Source: Glomus cerebriforme (taxonomy: Eukaryota > Glomeromycota > Glomeromycetes > Glomerales > Glomeraceae). Taken from it: DNA of 64,000 nt. The notes under the pieces were generated by a model. It was not told the DNA's origin, searched no databases, and saw only the letters and a list, made by a program, of their open reading frames with translations. Below, piece after piece: positions 49,248-60,110 of the stretch. Both the position numbers and the translations under genes were made by a program. Where the stretch lies: assembly GCA_003550305.1 (NCBI GenBank), contig QKYT01000024.1:166672-230671 (forward strand). Reading direction: 5' to 3'. Each line of letters begins with the position of its first letter. Position 1 is the first letter of the stretch.

Positions 49248-49412
49248 ATGTCTCGTTACGTAATTCAAAGACGACAAAGACGTCAAATTCGAAAGCGTGC
49301 ACAGATTAATAATAATCTCATGTTGAGAATGATCGTAAATCTTCCTCAACAAAATCTTCCCCCACATAACACAACAATAAACCTACTATTTAATGGAACT
49401 CCGTTCTATTAA
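49248..49412 (+). CDS. Small Arg-rich protein, LFNGSPF family, member 10 (plus strand)
   Basis: A 54-residue frame from ATG 49248 (MSRYVIQRRQRRQIRKR, NLPQQNLPP, ending NLLFNGTPFY before TAA). It is the only member on the plus strand. Its 3' flank (about 49540-49630) carries, in reverse complement, the same TAGTCATAAGTGAAATAA segment that flanks members 7 and unit B, so the whole locus has been inverted rather than the gene arising independently. A TATATATAAATA stretch lies about 95 bp upstream. Function unknown. Confidence 0.68.
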   Translation: MSRYVIQRRQRRQIRKRAQINNNLMLRMIVNLPQQNLPPHNTTINLLFNGTPFY

Positions 49413-50990
49413 TTCTGAAAACTTTCTGGAATTTTCACGCGTGATGAACGATTTTATAATTTTACATCTAAGTAAAATACCAACTTTTTATTTCGTTTGT
49501 AACTAGTAATCCTTTATTTTTACTACTTTAAATAGTTTTTATTTCTAAAATTTAAATCTAATTCTAAGCAAAAAAACTTTTATTTCACTTATGACTAGTA
49601 ATAGTGTTTAATTTACATCTTTTCTAAGTAAAAAAATAAGATTTTTAAAAAAAGATTGGAAGATTTATCTTTTTAAAAGGAAACAATTCCTTTCATTTTT
49701 ATATTGTTAAATTTTTGACTTATTAATAAAATTATATACTGTATATAAATAATAGTTATAAATACTAATTACTATTTATTCTATTGAATAATAATGAGTT
49801 TATTATGTTTTTTTTCTGAATTGATTATATATTTAATACAATTTGAGAGTATACAGCTAACTGTTACTAAGTAACCCTACTTTGTACTTTAGCCCGTGGA
49901 CGTAATACATTCCCGACTACTGTATGTTTATAATACATCTGATTAGACATCCCCAGATACCAGTATCGTACAAACATGTATTCATAGTGCGATTTATTAT
50001 TCCATTATTTGGACGTTCAACAGTAGGCTATCTATTATACATTACTTAACTAGTAATTTTCAACAAATTGTGGTCACGATGTGCTTCCAGTTCTTTGTTT
50101 TATTATTATATTAAATAGTAACAGAAATCCTCGACTTTATTTTTTGAATTGCATAACAAATTGTATATCATTCCTCTTGGAGAAAGAATTTCAGTATTAA
50201 ATGATACAATTAAGAAATAAATGTATCATAAATCAATATAGACGCTCTAACTATACAGTATATTAGAAATTATTCATGGGATTTTTTTTTTAAAAATTAA
50301 AAGGTAGAAGAAAACTTTATTGAAATCAGCATGACACGATCTTTACGCGTTTAGCCTTTTAACAAATTATATGCAGCATCTTTCGTGAATTTTATTATCA
50401 GTTATGTATAGATTTTTTTTATAATCAGATTCACATATCGCATTAATGCATTAATCGTATCGGTTTATGTTATTTGTTAACTTCTTCTAATTGTATCTTT
50501 AAAGATTCTTCTTTAATTGATCTTATGCAATATCCGAATGACCTTTGGCTATTTGTGATTTAAAGTTAACGTCAAACCTTGTAAAATTTAAAAGCAATGT
50601 TTAATAGAATATAATATTGTACATAATAAATTTTGACGCGCTAAAATAAAAAAATTTGCTATCAAAAACCCCTTATTGGGATGATCATCGCGTTGAATTA
50701 TACAAACAATTGTTATGGTTACTAATAATTAATTTTTCTATTCAGTGTTTATAATGTTAATATGTGGAATTTTCTATTGTGTATAATATGTGATATACTG
50801 ATATTTTTATTGTTTTTAAAAAATTTATAATAAATCACGTGACTTTAGTTATATATTAAGTAGTCAACATTCAAAGAAAAAGAAAGAAAACCAATTTAAT
50901 TATAGCAGATAGTCTAGTACTATTTTAACCCTTTACAAAAAAATTTTAGATACTCTTTTTTAATCCCCGAAAAATTTCTCGTCATACATT
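49413..50990. other. AT-rich spacer
   Basis: Apart from the duplicated flank to about 49640, nothing was recognised. The last ~100 bp before ILV3's stop codon would be its 3' untranslated region. Confidence 0.5.
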
Positions 50991-53025
50991 TTATTCATCA
51001 GTAACGCAGCCTTCGGTAGCAGTTTTAACATTCTTAATGTACTTGTATAAAGTGCCTTTAATAGCTTTATAAGGTGGTGCTTTCCACATAGAACGTCTCT
51101 TTGAAAATTCTTCTTCGCTTATATCAGCATTTATATATTTCTTTTCAGCATCAATTTTAATGCGATCACCATCTTTTACCAAAGCAATTGGACCTCCCAA
51201 TTGTGCTTCTGGTGTTATATGTCCAATAATAAAACCCTATCAAAAGAATTATTGCAAATTAATAATAAATATTTGGGTTTGAATTAAATCAAATAAATAA
51301 TTTATCTCCAACTTACGTGACTGCCACCGGAAAATCTACCATCAGTTAATAAGGCAACATCTTGTCCGAGTCCTGCTCCCATAATAGCACTTGTAGGTGT
51401 CACTATGGTAGATTCAAAAAAAAAAAATTTATGTGAACGTGAAATTCACTTTATTTCACAAAAAAATAAGCGGCATCCATACTTACACATTTCAGGCATT
51501 CCAGGTCCACCTTGAGGACCTTCATATCTAATAATGATAACTTGTCCTTTCTTAATTTCACCTTGTTCAAAAGCTTTCAACATATCATTTTCACCTTCAA
51601 AAACTTTTGCAACACCTTCAAATACTAAACCTTCTTTACCAGTAATTTTCGCTACAGAACCATTAGGAGCTAAATTACCATATAAAATTTGTATGTGTCC
51701 TGTTGATTTTATTGGATTTGATAATGGATGAATAATATCTTGATTTTCAAATGAAATTGTTGGAACATCTGATAAATTTTCTGCTAACGTTTTTCCTGTT
51801 ACTGTTAATATATCTCCGTGAATTAATTTATTTTCCAATAAGTATTTTAATACCGCTATCAGATAGGTAAAGAAGAATTTTTTAAGATTAATTAATTCGA
51901 GATGTAAAAATGAAAGCAAAAGATTTTAATTACCTGGTACTCCTCCAATCTTATGTAAATCCTCCATAACATATTTTCCACTAAATTATTTTTTAAAAAA
52001 AAGTAAATTTGAAATCCTTATTTGCTTCTCTTTTCTTTAAGAATAATTACCTTGGTTTTAAATCAGCCAAAAATGGAATCCTATCACTAACTTTCTGAAA
52101 ATCATCCAAATTCAATGTTATGTCAACAGATTTAGCAATAGCAATTAAATGTAATACAGCATTAGTAGAACCACCTAATATCATTGTAATAATCATAGCA
52201 TTTTCAAACGCTTCACGCGTCATGATATCTTTTGGTTTAATATCTTTCTCTAATAAATTTCTAATAGCCCAACCAGCTTCTAAACATTCTTCAAGTTTTT
52301 GTGGATATTCGGCTGGTGTTGAACTACTATATGGAAGTGTCATTCCCATTGCTTCAATAGCCGATGCCACTAATAAAATAAATATAAATTAAAGAAATTT
52401 TTCTGCTAAAGATTTTGTTAGAAAAAAATTTGATATTACTTGTATTAGCAGTGTACATTCCACCACAAGCACCAGCTCCGGGACATGCGTGTCTTACAAT
52501 ATCAAGTCGTTCTTCTTCGGTAATTTTTCCAGCAACGTAAGACCCGTATGATTGAAAAGCTGATATAATATCTATATTCCCTTTTCCACATAATCCTTGA
52601 CCTGGACGTATAGTACCACCATAAATCATCAATGATGGACGATTATGACGTCCCATTGCAATTAAACAACCTGGCATATTTTTATCGCAACCTGGTAAAG
52701 CTATATTTGCATCATACCATTGTCCTCCCATAACCTAAAAAAAGAAAAAAGAAAAAGGGTAAATAATGAGTAAGTAAAAGAAGAAAATAATAACTATTAT
52801 ACGAATTTGATATTACAGTTTCAATTGAATCAGCGATCAAGTCTCTGCTTTGTAATGAATAACTCATAGCTCTTGTACCCATACTAATAGCATCACTAAC
52901 GCCAACTGTATTAAATCTATATCCAACCATTCCAGCCTTTTTTACACCTTCTTTTACTTTACTTGCTAAATCCAATAAATGCATATTACAAGGATTACCT
53001 TCATACCATCTATGAAAAAAAAAAA

Positions 53026-53056
<31 letters not shown>

Positions 53057-53491
53057 CTTGGTAAATGGATATTTTGTATTAACATAAATAATAACTTTAC
53101 ACGCTGGCAATTCCGACTTGTGCTTTATCCATATCCTCAGGTTTTAAACCTGTTCCATATACTACAAAAAAATAAAATAAAATAATCTCGTTTAAAAAGG
53201 GTTTTTTTTTGCAAGTTAATGAATAATAAATATTTGAAAATGCTTACACATTGCTTGAGAAGCTCCTTGTGATTTTGGTTGAGTAATATTTTTACTATAT
53301 CTATTTATTTCTGAAGCGCTACTGCTATATCTACTAGTTATTTTATGGCTATATTCGAAAAAGATTCAAATTAGTTTAATATCTTAACAATGACTTAACA
53401 CATTATTTTAATTCAAATTTAGTTACATTTGAACTTGACCAGATATTTGTCCTGCTATACCAGAACTTTTTCTTGCAAGATTAGACATCAT
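50991..53491 (-). CDS. ILV3: Dihydroxy-acid dehydratase (mitochondrial), ten exons
   Basis: Catalyses the dehydration of 2,3-dihydroxy-isovalerate or -methylvalerate to the 2-keto acids, the third common step of valine/isoleucine (and leucine precursor) synthesis, in mitochondria. Exons: 53491-53427, 53348-53248, 53161-53101, 53009-52817, 52734-52440, 52369-52051, 51980-51934, 51855-51487, 51402-51317, 51236-50991. All have GT...AG and phases close to 593 residues, the usual fungal length. Residues 1-60 are Ser/Arg/Lys-rich without acids, as in a mitochondrial presequence. Iron-sulfur ligand motifs are present: GNPCNMH (Cys83), PGCDKNMPG (Cys156) and CPGAGACGG (224-230). The second family signature, [10 protein letters not shown] (503-512), contains the serine proposed as catalytic base. 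Start ATG 53491 is followed by a second ATG; either is possible. A T/A homopolymer palindrome sits in the third intron (53014-53057). Confidence 0.96.
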
Positions 53492-54237
53492 GACAAATTA
53501 AGATCTCTACGTTTATTAAAATTAAAATTTTTAACGTTAAAAGTCATATATTATCAAAAGCATTTTTCATTTTATTAGATAAATGCCGAATTGTGGCTTA
53601 TCGAAAGGATGTAGCAAAGTAATATGGCTGCTACCTCGAAAAGGTTGAAAAATTGCTGATTCAAGAATGACACCTTTTACACGTACAAAAACGCTTGTTA
53701 AAGTTGAATAACAATTTTTAATTCGGTGAATTGATGAGGATATGGGTTATAAAATAAGTTTAATTTTTATTTTTTTTAAAAAAAAAAAATAAATTGAAAG
53801 AAAGAAAAAAAATTTTTTTTTTTATTAATAAATTATCAATTATCGTATGATTTTGAAAAAAAAATTTTTTTTTCTTGATCAGATATCTTATCATAGATTC
53901 TGATCCGTCTAAGCTCAAAAGAATAGTAACAATGAATAATGAATCATGTGAGAATGTACAGAGCAACGTCATTGCCATATATGTAAAATAAGATTTATAA
54001 TGTTATACAACTGTTATACAGCATATAATAATAATGTTTTAAAAAACCAAAAGGTAAAAAAAATTCATATTTGAAAATTAAAAAAAGTTTTTTTTTTTTA
54101 CAAAGCTATATATCAAAATATCATACAAGTAAAAGAAATATATATATATTATATATATATATATATATTTTTCTATAAATAAAACTAGAATTATTATTAT
54201 TATTATTATTTTCTTTTTCTTTCCTTGATAATTATTA
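53492..54237. other. Spacer between ILV3 and membrane-protein gene
   Basis: This is the promoter side of ILV3 and the 3' side of the next minus-strand gene. It holds homopolymer T/A palindromes at about 53765-53890 and a TA dinucleotide run at 54138-54170. No gene. Confidence 0.5.
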
Positions 54238-55263
54238 TTATACATTTGAATTGGTCGAATTTGTTGAACTGGCATTTGTATTTGTTGTATTCGTTGTATC
54301 TGTTCGTACTAATTTGCCATCATCGTTCATATTTATGATAATTATCGAATTTGTCTGTAAAATTGTCTTCCCGTCTTTTCCTACCGTTGATCCTCCATCT
54401 CGATTATTTTCACTAAGTATGCTAACACCAAATTTTCCCTTTGATCTAAATTTTGCTAATTGTCGAGCTGTCTTTAACTTATTATCATCTTCTACGTTAT
54501 AAAACCATTCTCCTAAAATAACCTCACCTAAAATAAGAAGCAAAACAATTTCAGGTAAACATTCAAATACGTAAAATACCCATTCATAATAAAATATGGG
54601 AGTAGTTTCGTGCATGAACGAAACAAATGTTCTATAAACTAATTCGATTAACAACAAAGCGGCCGAAATGAATAATACTAAAGTTTTCAATTGTTTTCTA
54701 ATTGCATCCTCTCCATATTTTAATGCAAAATAAGTTACTAGAATTATATAAATTATTATTAAACTTAAAAATCCTAAAGCAGAAGTTTGTCGGAGTATTG
54801 ATGATAACTTATCATAAGAATACGAATGTCCAAATATTTCTCCCAATGCTCCTATTATTGAAAATAGCGGTAAAATTAATTGTAAAAATTTTATTGAATT
54901 AACTTCATACTTTGGTAAAGAAATTGTTCTTTTTTCAATTAATAGGATAAGCCAATCTGATAATAATATACATAAGGCTTCAAATATAACAAAAAAACCT
55001 CCCATTAATAAAACGTTTGAAATAACTCCAAGAACTATTGAATCAGGGTTTGGAGACCAAGCGATACGAAAAGCGAAAAGACACGTCCTTAAAATACTGA
55101 ATATGAATAAATATAAATATACCGCTCGTCTTAATTTTATATATTTGACCAAGTGGAGTGATGACATGAACGTAAACGCTACAAAGAAACATATTGACGG
55201 TATTAAAGTCGGTATTGAGTGATATTGAATAGGTGACGGAGGTTGTTCTGATATAGTTGACAT
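54238..55263 (-). CDS. Seven-transmembrane protein, RTA1-like in outline
   Basis: An intronless 341-residue frame from ATG 55263. Seven hydrophobic spans are visible, at about residues 20-38, 48-68, 80-103, 124-143, 161-182, 193-213 and 226-248. The N-terminus is short and Pro/Ser-rich, and the hydrophilic C-terminal tail of ~90 residues is Asn/Thr/Ser-rich. The last spans read LLIELVYRTFVSFM and then EWVFYVFECLPEIVLLLIL, which resembles in layout the C-terminal part of fungal RTA1-like or related seven-span proteins (lipid-translocation/stress-response membrane proteins). The match is structural and I would not assign a transport function. It probably lies in the plasma membrane or an endomembrane. 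The lack of introns contrasts with both neighbours. The tail is encoded by low-complexity sequence. Confidence 0.8.
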   Translation of the reverse strand: MSTISEQPPSPIQYHSIPTLIPSICFFVAFTFMSSLHLVKYIKLRRAVYLYLFIFSILRTCLFAFRIAWSPNPDSIVLGVISNVLLMGGFFVIFEALCILLSDWLILLIEKRTISLPKYEVNSIKFLQLILPLFSIIGALGEIFGHSYSYDKLSSILRQTSALGFLSLIIIYIILVTYFALKYGEDAIRKQLKTLVLFISAALLLIELVYRTFVSFMHETTPIFYYEWVFYVFECLPEIVLLLILGEVILGEWFYNVEDDNKLKTARQLAKFRSKGKFGVSILSENNRDGGSTVGKDGKTILQTNSIIIINMNDDGKLVRTDTTNTTNTNASSTNSTNSNV

Positions 55264-56195
55264 TTTTTTTTTTGTTTTTTTTTTGTTGTTCGAACGTAAA
55301 GAAAATTCTTGATAGAAATATATACCGAATGTAGAAATATTTAATATAAGTTAAGTACTTGGTACAAAACCTTAATAATTTTTTTTTTTTATATATATAA
55401 AAATGAGAAGTTTAAAAAGAAATTTTTTTCACTTTTTTCGGGTTTTTGTGGAGTATTTATTTTTTTTAAAAAATTTTTTTTTTTTTTTTCTTTGTAGAGT
55501 TAGGAAGTCAAAAAAAGATAATTATAATGTTGTTCAAATTTCTTGGCATACACATGGATATATTTAAACGATTCCAAATTTGGATATTGCCAAGACAATT
55601 TTATAGAAATTTTGATTGAAATATGCTAAATGCCAAGACAATTTACCAGAAATTATAAGTTTTAATGTTGTGCAAGACTTCACGGCTTTTTATCATCCGG
55701 TTGTGTTATCTTACTGCGGAATTAAACGTTTTCTCAAATGCTATATATATATATTCATCTCGATTTGATAATTCGTGAATCTATCTTTTTTTGAATTTCC
55801 TCGCTTTTTAAAGTCTCTTTTTCTAAAAATAAAATTTCCCCTTTTTATAATTATATTTTATTTATGGAAGGAATGGAAAGAAAAATGGAAAATCGTGAAA
55901 ATTAGATGCAATAACGCTTTGAATGTAAATAATTTTTTACTGTAAGATCTAATTAAATTTTACTCTAGATTTAGATTGCCTTATGGTATTAACGAAAGTT
56001 CATAATAATTATCAGTTATATGATTAATGTTGTTTTTAATCAAATCAGTCATGCTTCTTAGAAACTCCTGCTGATCTGCATGTTAATTGATCTACGCACA
56101 AATTTTTGTAATTTGTACAACAATGCTAGCTGCTCTTTTTAATTTAAAAAGTAATAATATTTCAGTAAAGAAAATCTTTGATAAGAGGAATTAAA
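55264..56195. other. Intergenic region between divergent membrane-protein gene and KEX1
   Basis: The two genes face away from each other, so this 0.9 kb must hold both promoters. A sequence TGCCAAGACAATTTTAYRGAAAT occurs twice (near 55588 and 55632) as a short direct repeat. Homopolymer T/A palindrome near 55460-55490. No gene. Confidence 0.45.
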
Positions 56196-59100
56196 ATGAG
56201 GTGTGATTTAAAAGTTTTGGCTCTAGGAATAGGGCTAATTTTATCGGCTGTTTATAGGGTTACTGAAGCTGTAGACCGTAAGTGCATAAAGTTTAGTGTC
56301 GAGAAGTTGTTTGTTTACGATGGAACCTTTTTCGATCTTTAACATTGCATTCCTTTACTATTTAGCTTCGGACTATTTTGTAAAAACTTTACCTGGACTA
56401 CCGGACAATGCAGGCTTGAAAACTCATGCTGGGTAATTATAAAACTATTTTACGTGTTTTACGTGATCCTTAATTAAAGTTAATTTTTATCTTTCTAAAT
56501 TATCATTCTTTTTTTTTATTTAGTCATATTACAATTGAAAAAGAAACAAATTCGAATGTATTTTTTTGGCTAATTCATAATCGACATATTTCTGATGCAC
56601 CGAAATTCGTAAGATTTTATAAATTCAATTATGTTTTTATTTTAGTTTATAAATATTTATGTTATTTTTATTTTTTAATTTTATTATATGAAATTAGATT
56701 ATTTGGCTTAATGGAGGTATGCAGATTTAAATTTGATCTTTGTAATTTTCAAGCTTATAATTTAATAAATTTTTGTCCAATGATTTATTTTGATTAGGTC
56801 CTGGATGGTAGGTTTAATATCAATAATTTTGTAAAGGAGGTTTAAAACCTGACTTTAAAGAATGCTAATAACCTTAATTTCATTAATTTCAATATTTTTT
56901 CTTAATTAAAAAATAGTTCAAGGTAATATTCTATATGGATCTTTGTGGCATTTTTTTTTTATTAGTATTTAATCTGTTTATGTATGAAATTTAATATTTA
57001 GTATGGATGGATTATTTCTTGAAAATGGTCCCTGGAGAATGAACGAAGATCAAACATTAAGATTAGTTGATAGTTCATGGGATGAATATGCCAATGTACT
57101 ATACGGTAATCAAAAAAATTAATAATAATTATATACAGTTTTTTTTTAGTTTTTTATGAATTATTATTAACATTGTTTTGATTATGATTTATAGTGGATT
57201 TTCCTGTAGGAACAGGATTTAGTTTTGCTAATAGTAATAGTTATCCGAAAAATGTGACTCAGGTATTTATTATATTAGCAACACTTATTAGTTGTTATGA
57301 ATTAATTTTTTAAATTTTTAATTTTAATTTTATTATTGTATCAGGTAGTATCACATTTCTTACTGTTTCTTGATAAATTTTTTGAAAGTTTTCCAGAATA
57401 TTCCAAGGATCATGTAAGTCATCTTTATTATCTAGAGGATCGTTGCAGAATTAATTTTTAACAGGAAAATAAATAATTCAATTTAATCTTTAGATGTATT
57501 TAAGCGGGGAAAGTTTCGCTGGTACGTTTATTCCGTATATAGCTTCTTCTGTTTTGAAGAGAAATCATGCAAGAAAAACTCCCGAAAATAAAAAGGTAAT
57601 TATTATTACATAAGATTGATCTTATTTATGAAATATTTTATACTTATTGTTATTGTGGTTTTTTTTAGTATAACTTAAAAGGTATTGCTATTGGTAATGG
57701 ATGGATTGATCCAGTTTCGCAGGTATGAATTAATAACGTGAGATGTTTTATTACATATTATAATTGTTTAATAAAATTAAAAAATATTATTATTATATTT
57801 AGTACAATTCTTATTATACTTTTGCAGTTGAAAAAGGATTATTAGATGGAGATGATAAGGTAATAGTTGTAAAATAAATTTTCTTTTTAATCTTTTTTTT
57901 AGTAAAAAATTTTTTTAATAATAGTTTATTTTTAGAACACAGCCGAAAAACAATGGAAAGAATGTATGGCAGAACAAAACAAAAAACCATCTATACATTT
58001 AGATATATGTGAACAAATCCTTCAAACTATATTAGACCATTCCAGACAAAGGTAATTCCATAAGCCAAACCATATTATATCGTATTAAGTTTATTAAATT
58101 TATTGAGATTTTTTTTTTAAAAAAAAAAATATATATATAATTTAGAGTTGGAGATAATGAGACGTGTATAAATAAATATGATATTAGAGATCATTCGGAT
58201 TTTTATCCTTCTTGTGGATCTAAATGGCCTTATGAACTCTCCGACATTGCAAATTATTTAAGAGTAACTAAAATTGTTTTTTTTTATATAATAATGTTTT
58301 GATTATAATGAAAATTAATAAGATTTTCTTTTGTAGAGACCGGATGTTATTGGAGCTATTCATGCAGAAGCACAACAAATTGGATGGGTTGAATGTAATC
58401 ATGGAGTCGGAAGAGGTTTTGATAATGATGCAAGTCCGCCTTCTGTTACTGTAAGTATAAACAGTATTAAAAAGAGATTTTATAAAACGCTAACTTTATT
58501 TTACTTTTTTATTTTATTTTATTTTTTGTAGTTACTTTCTGATTTATTAAAACAAATCAACGTATTATTATATAGGTATGTTAAATTTTAAATTATATTA
58601 TTTATATAAAGTGTTTGATTTAATTTATATATATTTTTTTTGATAGCGGAGATCAAGATTTAATTTGTAATACAAATGGAACAGAAGATATGTTAAAGAA
58701 TTTAGAATGGAATGGACATAAAGGATTCCAAGTAAATAAATTTTATTTTTTTTTTAATTTCATAATATTTATTATATATTATTTTCTAACAAAATTTTTT
58801 AAATTATTAGAATCTTACATCGTTGCCATATTTTGTAAATAATACAAAAGTAGGACATATATTATCAGAAAGAAATTTAACGTATATAGTAGTACATAAT
58901 GCGAGTCATATGGCACCTTATGATGCACCAATAACTAGTATGGATATGATGTATAGATTTATGGGACTAGATCATCATATTGTTAGTAAATGGCCTTCTA
59001 GAATTGGATTTGAGGTAAGCCAGCTTTTCAGTAAGAGTAAAGACAATAGCGTAGAGAAAAAATATTTTTTGAATTGTTTTGATAAATTTCTTTTATTGGA

Positions 59101-59671
59101 ATAGGAATCTGTTGGAGAAAATCCAAGTACTGATGCACCCGATAACGAAAAGTGGGATAAATATTATAATGTGTAAGTGTTATCATGCTAAAAGTCACGT
59201 GATCTGGCAAATATTTATTTATTTAAAATGAATTTTGTAGTGGATCGTTTACACTTTTAATAGTCATACTCGGAATAGTTGGATTGGGAGCATTTATATG
59301 CCGTAATAGAATAAGAAAACGTAAAAATACAAATCAAGCTATGAAAGCCGCGGTTGATGATACTAATGAAATGTATGCATATCATTTTGTTTAATTTCGA
59401 CGCAATTCATTAAAAATATTTCAAATAAATTAAAAATAATTTTTTTTTGATATATAGGGATGAATTGGTGATAGAAACGCCATTATTCCAAACAGACGAT
59501 GTGGATCATTTTGGTGATAGTGAACCAGAAGATGATGATGACAACCACGCATCAACAAGTAATACTGGCAGTAATAGAATTAGGGAACGAAATCAAGGTG
59601 TTAGATATCAAGATCTTGATAGTGAAGATAAAGAAGAAAGAATGAGATTAAGATCTAGTGATGAAAGGTGA
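56196..59671 (+). CDS. KEX1: Pheromone-processing carboxypeptidase KEX1, 21 exons
   Basis: A serine carboxypeptidase (S10) of the late Golgi that removes C-terminal Lys/Arg after Kex2 cleavage. Exons: 56196-56277, 56366-56432, 56524-56608, 56698-56716, 56798-56807, 56917-56922, 57002-57105, 57195-57262, 57345-57413, 57494-57595, 57669-57722, 57803-57859, 57936-58051, 58146-58263, 58337-58450, 58532-58575, 58647-58731, 58811-59014, 59105-59172, 59241-59372, 59458-59671. Phases close to 605 residues, near the fungal norm. Visible are a signal peptide (1-25), the oxyanion motif WLNGGPGCSS, catalytic Ser177 in GESFAG, Asp374 in SGDQDL, His433 in NASHMAPYD, one membrane span (~493-513), a basic stop-transfer (RNRIRKRK) and an acidic cytosolic tail (EDDDDN) typical of Golgi-retained Kex1. 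Exons 5 and 6 are micro-exons of 10 and 6 nt. Confidence 0.96.
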
Positions 59672-60110
59672 AAAGGATAATTATATTAAATTAGTTATTT
59701 TATTTTAATTTTAAAAAAATTTTATTATTTTTAAAAAAAATAAGCAAATCGAATTAATTTAGTTTTAAATATAAATTTAAAGTATGATTTAGTTAAAAAA
59801 AATTATTTTATCATATCTTTTTTTTTTATTAAAATTCTTTAAGAATAAATTTTAGAAATTTTAGAGAATGATTATTTGTTTAATTTTGTGATAACCGAAA
59901 GAAATAGATTGATGTCGTGTGATGGTTTGAGATATTGGTAAGACAAAAATAATGTGACAACCAATAGGAACTAATACTATTGTACTAATACGAGTATCAA
60001 ATCCCGGATATCTGAACGATCATTCCATTTATATTAACGTGATCTATGATAACAACAATTAATTTTCAATGAAACAATTTATATGCAAGGAGGTGTGTTG
60101 ATGTGCCCAT
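59672..60110. other. AT-rich spacer after KEX1
   Basis: 3' flank of KEX1; no gene was recognised. Confidence 0.5.

Noticed and set aside
54251..54502. 83-codon plus-strand frame
   Set aside because: It is a shadow of the low-complexity C-terminal tail of the seven-span membrane protein on the other strand.
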